The translations under genes and the position numbers were made by a program. A stretch of 64,000 bases of DNA. It comes from Planctomycetaceae bacterium. GTDB lineage: Bacteria > Planctomycetota > Phycisphaerae > Sedimentisphaerales > Anaerohalosphaeraceae. The notes beneath the pieces were generated by a model. It ran no database searches. It saw only the letters and a list, made by a program, of their open reading frames with translations, and had not been told where the DNA came from. This document shows positions 28,321 to 36,358 of the stretch, piece after piece (positions within the stretch are counted from its first letter, which is position 1; every line of letters starts with the position of its first letter). The stretch lies in the NCBI GenBank assembly GCA_021372945.1, contig JAJFTK010000061.1, forward strand, positions 1 to 64,000, in the 5' to 3' direction.

Positions 28321-28692
28321 ATAAGCTCCTTCTGACCAAACTGGATTTCACATCTTGCTTTTGTCTATGGTTCTCATCTTCGCGGGCACGTCAATATGCG
28401 CAAATGCGGAATATTCTTAAAATGAGGGCGTAAAAGGCAACACGTCCAAAGACCGCCAAGCACTCAATAGAACAGCAATTCGCAGGGGCCGGACCCCGCC
28501 TCGTGCAAAATTCAATTCTCAGGGGAACGCTTAATAGAAATGAAAAAGGCTGCTTCGTGGATGAGCGAAAAGCAGCCTTTATACTTAAGATCCCTAAAGA
28601 TCTTATTGTGTCAATAGGATAATTAACACGGCCTTTCAGATATTGTCAAGCGTATTTTGATAAAAACTTCATCATCGCCGCATTGGCCCCGC
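28321..28692. other. Intergenic region with one terminator
   Basis: This lies between the starts of the ferritin-like gene and the stop of the acyltransferase-like gene. It should hold the ferritin-like gene's promoter (not clearly recognisable) and contains the stem-loop at 28545-28580. No gene or RNA is seen. Confidence 0.5.
28545..28580 (-). terminator. Intrinsic terminator of the E2-like acyltransferase gene
   Basis: AAAGGCTGCTT (28545-28555) pairs perfectly with AAGCAGCCTTT (28570-28580), and on the minus strand TTTTTC follows. It lies about 110 bases after the stop. Confidence 0.75.
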
Positions 28693-29373
28693 TCAGCGGC
28701 TCATCTCTGTCGGGTCATTGAGGTAGGCGGCCATGTCATTTAGAAATCCAGCCGCGTAGAATTCATCAATGAAGCGGCGATCGAAGGCCAGACTAATGTA
28801 CATCATTTTACGCATCGTGAATCCGTCTGTGATCGCAACCGCGACATCCTGGAAGTTGCCGATGGAGACAATGCCGGTCGCGGCCAGCGGACTGACCGCA
28901 TAGAACGCATTGACGCCGTACATCCCCAGACCGGTTAAAACCATGGTCGCGCCGTCAAAATCATCCGGCAGCAGCTTGTTGGCGCGGGACCTCTTGAGAA
29001 GTTCCTCGCTGTCTAATGCCGTCTGGAAAAGGGTTTTCTGCTGCATCTGTTTGATGACGGGAACAACCAGCCCCTGGGGAGCCGCGACCGCAAAACCTAC
29101 GCCAATATCCTTCGGGATGACCAACGCATTCTCATCAGGATCCAGCGATGCGCCCATCAGCGGCCATCGCACAATGGATTGCGCGATGCCATAGATAAAA
29201 AAATCATTTGTCGTTACGTGCGAATTGGTCTTGCGGCAGAAGGCTTTGCGCCCATTGACAAGCTTTGTCAGATCGGCGCGCACCCGCAGATAGCCATGCG
29301 GCTTTGTCCGTTTCGACTTCAGCATGTAACTGCCGATCAGCTTCTGGATCCGCGTCAATGGGATCTTGTTCAT
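28693..29373 (-). CDS. Stand-alone E2-type (2-oxoacid dehydrogenase) acyltransferase domain
   Basis: The 226-residue protein is only the CAT-like catalytic domain of E2 acyltransferases; there is no lipoyl or subunit-binding domain. Family features include PLTRIQKLIGSYMLKSKRTKPH at the start, GVGFAVAAPQGLVVPVIK and LGMYGVNAFYAVSPL. The catalytic HxxxDG motif reads DRRFIDEF: the active-site His is Arg and the Gly is Glu, so normal acyl transfer is doubtful. I start at ATG 29373; a TTG at 29409 would add 12 residues. No E1 or E3 genes are nearby. It may be a structural or regulatory descendant of E2. Confidence 0.8.
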   Translation of the reverse strand: MNKIPLTRIQKLIGSYMLKSKRTKPHGYLRVRADLTKLVNGRKAFCRKTNSHVTTNDFFIYGIAQSIVRWPLMGASLDPDENALVIPKDIGVGFAVAAPQGLVVPVIKQMQQKTLFQTALDSEELLKRSRANKLLPDDFDGATMVLTGLGMYGVNAFYAVSPLAATGIVSIGNFQDVAVAITDGFTMRKMMYISLAFDRRFIDEFYAAGFLNDMAAYLNDPTEMSR

Positions 29374-29556
29374 TTCCGGCCCGGGCAACAACGTTCTTCT
29401 TGAATTCAATGGATGGGCTGTATTCTAACCCTGATGCCGCACAAATCAAGCAAATGTTCTTGCACCGCCCCGTTGGGCGTTCTACAATGAGCCAAACGCT
29501 GTGTAAGGAGAGCGACGATGTGCCAGCGCAAGGCGCTGGTTTTTCTTCGATGCTGC

Positions 29557-29586
29557 TTGACACAGTTGCGTGTGAAAGAATAGTTG
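29557..29586 (+). promoter_or_regulatory. Possible promoter of the DUF2959 gene
   Basis: A perfect -35 box TTGACA (29557-29562) is followed at 17 bases by a weak -10 (ATAGTT), 28 bases before the start codon. Confidence 0.3.
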
Positions 29587-29613
29587 CGATGACCTTATTT
29601 TTGGGAGAATACG

Positions 29614-30270
29614 ATGCACACTAAATTCCTTGTCTGGTTGGTGGGTGTTTCCGTTCTTCTTGGCGGATGCGACAGCGCTTATTACAAAACCAACGAGATC
29701 TTCGGCCGGCAAAAGCGGGATATCCTGGTGGACCGCGTAGCCGACGCGCGAGATGCGCAGAGTGCGGCCAAGGAGCAGTTCCAGTCGGCGCTGCAGGAAT
29801 TCTCATCGGTCGTCAATTATCAGGGCGGCGACCTCGAGGCCAAATACAATAAGTTGAAGGCCGAATACGACCGCAGCGAGTCCAGGGCGGACGCGGTCCA
29901 CGAACGAATTGACAATGTCAAGCGCGTCTCGGAAGCGCTGTTCAAGGAATGGGACAAAGAGCTTGACGAGTATTCGAACCAAAGCTTGAGACGCTCCAGT
30001 GAGCGTACGATGCTCGAGACGCGGCAACGCTACGACCAGATGATCAAAGCGATGGAAACGGCCGAATCCAAGATCCAACCGGTGCTTTCCGCCTTTAACG
30101 ATCAGGTCCTGTTTTTGAAGCACAATCTAAATGCGCGCGCCTTCGCCAGTCTTCAGAACGAGCTGGTCTCCGTCGAAAATAACGTGGCAAGCCTTGTCAG
30201 CGAAATGGAAAGATCCATTAACGAAGCGAACGCCTTTATTGAACAGATGGCGCAGGAATCTGAAAAGTAG
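29614..30270 (+). CDS. DUF2959 family lipoprotein
   Basis: The 218-residue protein has a lipoprotein signal (WLVGVSVLLGGC, Cys19). The mature region begins AYYKTNEIFGRQKRDILVDRVADARDAQ, the hallmark of DUF2959, and is otherwise a long helical coiled coil (about 45-215) rich in Glu, Arg and Gln. The family is widespread in Gram-negative bacteria with no established role; an envelope-associated structural function is a guess. GGGAGA precedes the ATG. Confidence 0.85.
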   Translation: MHTKFLVWLVGVSVLLGGCDSAYYKTNEIFGRQKRDILVDRVADARDAQSAAKEQFQSALQEFSSVVNYQGGDLEAKYNKLKAEYDRSESRADAVHERIDNVKRVSEALFKEWDKELDEYSNQSLRRSSERTMLETRQRYDQMIKAMETAESKIQPVLSAFNDQVLFLKHNLNARAFASLQNELVSVENNVASLVSEMERSINEANAFIEQMAQESEK

Positions 30271-30306
30271 TTCCGGCGTCATCCGCGGCCAAATTGTGGT
30301 GTTGAA

Positions 30307-30627
30307 TTACTCCAGGAATTGTACGGCCATGCCGATACAGCCGTCCTGAAGCATTTGTTTTCGGTCAACGCGTATCACGCGGGCATTCTTGATGCGTGCG
30401 TATTGTCCTTTTTGCTTGGCCAGGGACGTCGTGCGCGGAAAATTGACCTCCACTTCGTGGCCTTCTCGAACCGGAGAGGTCATTGGCAGACTGATGTAGG
30501 CGCCACCTTGACTCACATTAACGCTCTTGCCGTTAAAGAAACGATTCGCGTCCGGCATCCAGATACTGACCGGCCAGGCGATATCGGAACGGACATTGCG
30601 GCGTTGTTCAACGATCGTGCTCTCCAT
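30307..30627 (-). CDS. PilZ domain protein
   Basis: The 106-residue protein is a single PilZ domain, the usual cyclic-di-GMP receptor. The two binding motifs are visible: QRRNVR near the N-terminus (RxxxR) and NVSQGGAYISL (N/DxSxxG). ATG at 30627 follows GGAGACTGGAAAT; the upstream frame from 30666 is less likely. It lies downstream of the lptG gene on the same strand with a gap of about 170 bases. It could tie envelope or surface behaviour to c-di-GMP; the target is unknown. Confidence 0.82.
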   Translation of the reverse strand: MESTIVEQRRNVRSDIAWPVSIWMPDANRFFNGKSVNVSQGGAYISLPMTSPVREGHEVEVNFPRTTSLAKQKGQYARIKNARVIRVDRKQMLQDGCIGMAVQFLE

Positions 30628-30793
30628 ATTTCCAGTCTCCGAAAATTTTGTTAATCTGATTGCCATGCTATCTCTATCGTCAAAGTTAATTTGGGCAATT
30701 TAGCCAAAATAGGCAAATTTTTAAAATGCTGAGGAATGGCACATTTTCGAGAATATTTGGTGATATTATCGGTCGATCGATTGAAGCAGCAGC

Positions 30794-31927
30794 TTAGGTT
30801 CGCATGGAGTCGATTTGAACGATCGCGACGGGAAAGAACAAGAAAATCGGAACCCAGGTCCAGAATGCCGGCTGTATGTGTCCCAGGAAGACCTCTGTTG
30901 CAAATAGTTTGCACAGAAAAACCACGATAAAGCATGCCCCGGTCGTCAGGAAACTGATGAGAATCGCCGTCTTCATGGCTCGGGGGTCGCGGCATACTAA
31001 AACCGGAAGCGCCACCATTAACATGATCATGTTGATCGCCGGATCGGTGATGCGGCTGTGTTTCTGTAATGCAAGTTCAGCCAGGTCCGTGCGCCGAGTG
31101 CCGGAATTATGCTCCAGTTCGACCAATTGCTGCAGGCTCAAAAGAGATTTGAATCCTTCCTGCCTGCGAATGGGCAGATCCTGTGCCGATAGGGCCGTCT
31201 CGTAAAAGTCTATGGGCTCAGCGGATTGCCGCGATGCATCCATGCTTGGTTCGGCGGCCGGATCGATCACCCGCAAAAACCGGCCGCCGGTCAGCCGCCA
31301 GCCCCCCCGCGCGGCATCATAGACGGCTTTATCCGCCTGGATCTTGCCGACCACGCGATAGACCTGGGCGGCGTTTTGCAGCGGCTCACGAAGAATGATG
31401 ATCGGTTCATACAACGTCTGCGTGCGCTCCTCGTAGCGGCGGCTGCAGATCAAACTGGCCTTGTTATCGCCAATAAACCACAGGTCGTACACGCCTTCAC
31501 CGGACACCTCATCGTGTTTCTGGATCAACTCATGGGACAGCCTTGGGATCAGCCATTCCTGGTCAGCCACCATCAAACCGGTCAACAGCAGCGACAAAAA
31601 CAGGATCGGCGCCAGGATCCGTTTGAGACTGACCCCGGACGCCATGATCGCGATCAATTCGTTGTTCCGCGTCATGCGTGCCAGAGAAAACACCGCCGCG
31701 ATCACGATGACCATTCCTGCGAGCTGGCGATACCACAAGCACGAATGGACAAAATAATAATGCAGAATATTCATCGTCATCGCTCGGGCCCCCAGGTCAG
31801 AATTCTCCGCGAATTCGTCGATATGCAGGAACAGATCGATCGTCATGAACATCCCAAGCATGACCAGCAAGGCGATGACGTAACCAACCAAAAAGTTCTT
31901 GGCGATATATCGATCCAGGATTTTCAT
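30794..31927 (-). CDS. lptG: LptG-like permease of the LPS export ABC transporter
   Basis: The 377-residue YjgP/YjgQ family protein has two N-terminal helices (12-35 and 64-85), a third at about 104-122, a periplasmic beta-jellyroll (about 125-280) and three C-terminal helices. MKILDRYIAKNFLVGYVIAL and RMTRNNELIAIMASGVSLKRI (the coupling-helix region) are characteristic. It pairs with the upstream LptF-like gene 8 bases away to form the membrane part of LptB2FG, which extracts LPS from the inner membrane. LptB is not in the window. Confidence 0.88.
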   Translation of the reverse strand: MKILDRYIAKNFLVGYVIALLVMLGMFMTIDLFLHIDEFAENSDLGARAMTMNILHYYFVHSCLWYRQLAGMVIVIAAVFSLARMTRNNELIAIMASGVSLKRILAPILFLSLLLTGLMVADQEWLIPRLSHELIQKHDEVSGEGVYDLWFIGDNKASLICSRRYEERTQTLYEPIIILREPLQNAAQVYRVVGKIQADKAVYDAARGGWRLTGGRFLRVIDPAAEPSMDASRQSAEPIDFYETALSAQDLPIRRQEGFKSLLSLQQLVELEHNSGTRRTDLAELALQKHSRITDPAINMIMLMVALPVLVCRDPRAMKTAILISFLTTGACFIVVFLCKLFATEVFLGHIQPAFWTWVPIFLFFPVAIVQIDSMRT

Positions 31928-31935
31928 TGAGGCCC

Positions 31936-33549
31936 TTACGTTCGAAGTAATTTACGGTAAGTCCAAAAGGTCAAAACGATCAGAACGACCAGTCCGCTCC
32001 ACATGACGGCAACCCCTGTGGTGGACGACACGGACGGATTTTTGGTCAGTTCCTTGCCGGAAAGAATAAAAACCACCAGCAGCCCGGCAGGAATGGCGCT
32101 GGCCCCAAACGCACTCAGCACATGCCCGCCCTTGAACCCGACCCCCAGTGCAATGCCCATCAGGATCAGCGCAACGCACCCCAGGCCCAGAACGAGCCGC
32201 GAGTGGATCTCCGCAAGGATCTGGCTATCGACACGGATCAATTTGCGCTGCAGTTCACGAAATGAATCGATCAGCAGCGGCGTGGGCGAGCCGAGAAACG
32301 AAAAACGGCTGGCGCCGGCTTTTTCCAGCAGTGGAAGCAATTGATCGGTTCCGATCGCGTTGGCCAACGGATCCGGAAAACGTATATTGCTGACATACCT
32401 GCGCGTGGCGATGAACGAAGATTGCCCCTGACGCTGCCAGGTTGGGTTCTCCAGGATCATTCCCAATCGAAGTGAAGACTCTTCGTTTTCCAGCGATAGA
32501 TAACCCTGCTGACTATTGTATTTGACCGTCATGGCATTTCGCAGCTTATCGACCTGCAAGAGCTGGATGGGCGCCGTGAAATTGATACGTTTGGGCCGTT
32601 TCGGATCGACTTGACAACCGCCGACACTCAGCAGGTAAACCTGCGACTGATCGACATCCTGCAACTGATAGTAATCCTTACTCTCCTGCATTTGTCGATT
32701 AATATCCGCGGCCAGCATTTCGATCGCAAGCTGAGCGCGCGTCTGCATGGCCAGGTCATAAATAGGATAAAAATTCAGCTTATTCGCCTGGATGCGCTTC
32801 AACTGTTCGATCTTCTGAAATTTTATATTGTCGGACAGGAGCGGCTGAAATCGACTTCTAACCGTCATCGTTCCGATGTAAACGGGATCGATCTCATCAA
32901 ACTGGTACGCGTTCTGCACCATAATGGAGGCGTCGTGGTACGTGCCGTGGGTCGTGATGAGCACTTTCGCCCTGTCGGTCGTGATCAGTTGCGGTGTTTG
33001 GCGCTTATCGTCCCGCGCATCGACGATTACCACGCCTTCCAGCAGATTTTTGTCCGGGATCGCGCGATCGGCATATAATCGATAGCGGCTTCCGGGCAAC
33101 GCATAGAACCCTTTCTTCTGAATGTTGCGGAAGAGGATCTGTTCTGCGTTGGCCTTGACGCTTTTTTCGCTGCGATAAATAAAGGCCGGGGCCACGTGGA
33201 AGCTCAGCGCCAGGTTGGCGACCGCCACCAGGATGGCCAGCATCAGGCCCGGGTAAAGCAGCGTTCGCATGCTGATGCCGCTGGCCCGGCAGGCATCCAG
33301 CTCGCGATCCGCCGCCAGCCGTCCATAGATCAGCGACGCGGAAAACAGCGCGCTCATGGGCAGCACAAATGTCAATGTAATCGGCATAAAATACCCAAGT
33401 AAATGCAGTATCTGCCCCGGACTGACGCCGTACTCCTGGATCGTAGGCACAAGCAAGCCCACGCTGAGCATTAGCGTAAGGGCGACCGTGGCCAGCACAA
33501 ACACGCGAAATAATTCGCGAAAAACATATCGGTGCAAAATAATGATCAT
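31936..33549 (-). CDS. lptF: LptF-like permease of the LPS export ABC transporter
   Basis: The 537-residue protein is of the same family: HRYVFRELFRVFVLATVALTL opens helix 1 and LAADRELDACRASGISMRTLL is the coupling-helix region. It is much longer than typical LptF (about 360) because the periplasmic domain between helices 3 and 4 spans about 300 residues. The last ~100 residues carry three helices. It starts 17 bases after a beta-propeller gene, so the LPS pair may be transcribed with the redox/propeller run upstream. Confidence 0.85.
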   Translation of the reverse strand: MIIILHRYVFRELFRVFVLATVALTLMLSVGLLVPTIQEYGVSPGQILHLLGYFMPITLTFVLPMSALFSASLIYGRLAADRELDACRASGISMRTLLYPGLMLAILVAVANLALSFHVAPAFIYRSEKSVKANAEQILFRNIQKKGFYALPGSRYRLYADRAIPDKNLLEGVVIVDARDDKRQTPQLITTDRAKVLITTHGTYHDASIMVQNAYQFDEIDPVYIGTMTVRSRFQPLLSDNIKFQKIEQLKRIQANKLNFYPIYDLAMQTRAQLAIEMLAADINRQMQESKDYYQLQDVDQSQVYLLSVGGCQVDPKRPKRINFTAPIQLLQVDKLRNAMTVKYNSQQGYLSLENEESSLRLGMILENPTWQRQGQSSFIATRRYVSNIRFPDPLANAIGTDQLLPLLEKAGASRFSFLGSPTPLLIDSFRELQRKLIRVDSQILAEIHSRLVLGLGCVALILMGIALGVGFKGGHVLSAFGASAIPAGLLVVFILSGKELTKNPSVSSTTGVAVMWSGLVVLIVLTFWTYRKLLRT

Positions 33550-33566
33550 TTTCGTTTCAGCGATAT

Positions 33567-34775
33567 TCAGTTCTGCATTTCAACGCAGGTGAGCGTGCCG
33601 GGCTCATTCTTAATCATGTCACGAACATAAATGCGCCCGTTGGCGAAAATGGGCATGGTCCAACACTTGCCGCCGCACACCTTTGCCGCGGCCAGCTCCT
33701 TATATCCTTCCGGCGAGGCCTGCGCGATGGACATAACGCCGTCTTCATGCATGATCAAAAGCTTATCGCCAATCGCGCTGAGGGCGCCCTTGCCAACGGT
33801 CTTTTCGACCCATTTTTGTTCGCCCGTCTTCCAATCCACGCAGGCAAGCTGCTTGTCATCGATGCCGTACAGGAAGCCATCGATGAACACCGGCCCGCTC
33901 ATCTGCGATTCCATGTTCTTGTTTTCCCACACCTTCACGGGCTGCGTTCCCGAGATATCGACCAGCGCGCCGCCATGGCCATAACCCGACGTGATAAAGA
34001 CCTCTGTTCCGCGAACGATCGGGTCGGCGGCGTTGACGTCGTTCGGTGTCTTCCAGGAAAAGGACCACAGGAGTTTGCCATCGGCCGGCTGAACCGCCAT
34101 GAGGCTGTCTTTACCAAAAATGGCCAGGCACGTCGCGCCTTGATATTGGAACGCCACCGGCGTGGCGTAGCCGCCTTCACCGTCTGCGCTTTGCCAAATC
34201 ACCTCGCCAGTATTCTTATCCAAAGCAATCCCGGCTGCACCCGCGTTAAAAATGCATTTGTCATCAAGAATCAAGGCCGAACCGGCGTAGCCCCAGGTTG
34301 GAACCTTAAAGGCCAATTGTCTCTGCCAGACGACCTTGCCGGTTTGCGCTTCAAGACAGAAGATCTTGCCGGTTTTGCTGATCGTAAAAACCTTCCCGCC
34401 GTCCATCGTGGGTGTTGCGCTGCAGCCCCCTTCATAGTACTTCGGATTCAACGCCTCCGGGTATTCATGTTTCCAAAGCAATTTGCCGTCCACCGCGTCG
34501 AAACAAAATACAACGTCCGTATTCTTATCTACATTACCCATCGTACAGGCACGGCCATCCGCGACAGAAACCGCCGAATACCCAATGCCGACCTTGGCCT
34601 GCCATAGGATCTTTGGAGTTTTCAGCGCGGCAGGATCCTGAAGCACTTCCTTGCTGATGCCGTCGTAATCCGGGCCTCGCCAATGCGGCCAGTCGGCGGC
34701 ATAAGCAGCCGTGAATGTGCCAAGAACAACAACGAGAATCCAAATGCCAAATCGACCGGGCGATCTATGATCCAT
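33567..34775 (-). CDS. Secreted PQQ-like beta-propeller protein (WPxxRGP type)
   Basis: The 402-residue protein starts with a signal peptide (IWILVVVLGTFTAAYAAD) and then DWPHWRGPDYDGIS, the WPxxRGP opening typical of planctomycete propellers. Repeated blades end in patterns such as CFDAVDGKLLWKHE, CLEAQTGKVVWQRQ and ALDKNTGEVIWQS, the tryptophan-docking repeat of the PQQ-like/BamB class. No PQQ-ligand pattern is visible, so it is more likely a scaffold or sugar-binding protein than a quinoprotein. It lies between the GltD-like and LptF genes, 26 and 17 bases apart. Confidence 0.85.
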   Translation of the reverse strand: MDHRSPGRFGIWILVVVLGTFTAAYAADWPHWRGPDYDGISKEVLQDPAALKTPKILWQAKVGIGYSAVSVADGRACTMGNVDKNTDVVFCFDAVDGKLLWKHEYPEALNPKYYEGGCSATPTMDGGKVFTISKTGKIFCLEAQTGKVVWQRQLAFKVPTWGYAGSALILDDKCIFNAGAAGIALDKNTGEVIWQSADGEGGYATPVAFQYQGATCLAIFGKDSLMAVQPADGKLLWSFSWKTPNDVNAADPIVRGTEVFITSGYGHGGALVDISGTQPVKVWENKNMESQMSGPVFIDGFLYGIDDKQLACVDWKTGEQKWVEKTVGKGALSAIGDKLLIMHEDGVMSIAQASPEGYKELAAAKVCGGKCWTMPIFANGRIYVRDMIKNEPGTLTCVEMQN

Positions 34776-34801
34776 ATATTCTCCGAAAAACGTTAAGATG
34801 G

Positions 34802-36358
34802 TTATCGTTCATCCGCTAAACACATCGCACCGGTAGGACATACCGCTGCATACTTTTGGGCCGTCAAACGCTCCGCCTCGTTGAGAAATCCGCCGAGCGG
34901 AACAGCAACCCGCATCGCAAATCCGCGTCCTTCAAACGCCGGCCCAGGCTTTTCACCATTTCGGATCGCTTCCTGTACGCACAACCCGCATTTAATGCAC
35001 TTGCCCGCGTCAAACTGAATTAGCCCTTGACTCGATCGATCGCCTGCCTGGGCAGAAAGCTCGCCGGACCACGCTTTTTGGACAGCCTTGAATTCAGTGG
35101 CTAACTCTCTTAATCCGCAATTGTTCTTCTTGCCGCAATCGCATTTAAGGCATCGTCGAGCCTGATTGGCAGCTTCTCGATCACCCAGTTCTTCCGGTTC
35201 CAACCGTGACGCCGCCGAGGCGCCGGCCAGGACAGCCTTCAACCGGTCAGGGTTCAATTTGCCAAGGCGATGATTATAAGGGCGCAAGGGTTCACAATCA
35301 AGCCCCGTCAGATGGTTCAGAATCTCTTTAGCAGCTTCTTTGCCGTCAGCGACGGCGCGTACGCACAGATTTCGCGATCCGATGCATGTTCCGGCGGCAA
35401 AGAGATTTTCCCAATTCAAAACCCGATACGACCCGCGATTGGCCTGAATTTTGTTATCTTGAATCGGAATTGACCATTTTGCCAGTTCCAAGACCTCCGT
35501 GCCAACCGCCAGCAGTACCGCATTATATGTATTTGTCAATGCACCGAATTCAATCTCTGTCCCGAGCCGGGTATTGCCATAAAACTGGATACCCTGGGAA
35601 AGCAGGATATCTATTTCCCGGTCGATCACAGATTCGGGCAGCAGAGACCTGTCGATCTGCTCACTGCGCAAACCTCCGCCGGGATGGGGATGCCGATCAT
35701 ACAAATCACATTGAACTCCGCCCTGCCGCAGGTAATAGGCCGCCGACAGTCCTGCAGGACCGGCTCCAATAATTGCGACCTTCTTGCCGATGGGTGCGGC
35801 GTTCGACGGCTTAAAGGGCGTGTCAGAAGACAGGTCGGCATCCGCGGCAAACCGTTTCAGCAGGCGGATCGAAACGGCCCCATCGGCCGCCGCCCGCCGG
35901 CATACCTTCTCACAGGGGGCCGGGCAGATGCGTCCGAGAGTGGCCGGAAGCGGAATATCTTTCTTGATCGTCGCGATTGCGCCGGCTAAGTCTCCGGCGG
36001 CAATCTGTCGCAGCATTTGCGGAATATCCATGTTGGCGGGACAACCGATTTCACAAGGAGCAACGCAATCGCCGCTATGGTCGCTGAGAAGTAACTCAAT
36101 AGCGGCGGTTCGTGCTTTCCTGATTTCGTCACTGTCTGTGATAACACGCATTCCTTCGCTGACGCGCAGGCCGCACGCCGGCACAAGCGACCTGACCCCC
36201 TCCACCCGCACGACGCAAACCATGCAGCTTGTCGCCGGTTTGAAGCCCTCCTTAAAACACAACGCAGGAATATAGATGCCCGCCGACCTTGCAGCCTGAA
36301 GGACTGTTGTGCCGGGCGCTGACTGTAGCGTTTTATTGTCAATCGTTAACCTGATCAT
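34802..36358 (-). CDS. 2Fe-2S/GltD-like FAD flavoprotein without an NAD(P) domain
   Basis: The 518-residue redox protein has an N-terminal [2Fe-2S] domain of NuoG/HndD type (Cys34, 45, 48, 62). GltD-like cysteine segments follow (CVAPCEIGCPANMDIP, GRICPAPCEKVCRRA) that bind 4Fe-4S clusters. Next is an FAD Rossmann domain (VAIIGAGPAGLSAAYYL) and a C-terminal ferredoxin-like stretch (CIKCGLC...CPTGAM). The second, NAD(P)-binding Rossmann fold of GltD is missing: the chain goes from NAVLLAVGTE almost directly to the closing FAD motif. The start at 36358 overlaps the NuoEF-like stop (ATGA). The two probably form a complex, the NuoF part supplying NADH electrons. Confidence 0.8.
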   Translation of the reverse strand: MIRLTIDNKTLQSAPGTTVLQAARSAGIYIPALCFKEGFKPATSCMVCVVRVEGVRSLVPACGLRVSEGMRVITDSDEIRKARTAAIELLLSDHSGDCVAPCEIGCPANMDIPQMLRQIAAGDLAGAIATIKKDIPLPATLGRICPAPCEKVCRRAAADGAVSIRLLKRFAADADLSSDTPFKPSNAAPIGKKVAIIGAGPAGLSAAYYLRQGGVQCDLYDRHPHPGGGLRSEQIDRSLLPESVIDREIDILLSQGIQFYGNTRLGTEIEFGALTNTYNAVLLAVGTEVLELAKWSIPIQDNKIQANRGSYRVLNWENLFAAGTCIGSRNLCVRAVADGKEAAKEILNHLTGLDCEPLRPYNHRLGKLNPDRLKAVLAGASAASRLEPEELGDREAANQARRCLKCDCGKKNNCGLRELATEFKAVQKAWSGELSAQAGDRSSQGLIQFDAGKCIKCGLCVQEAIRNGEKPGPAFEGRGFAMRVAVPLGGFLNEAERLTAQKYAAVCPTGAMCLADER

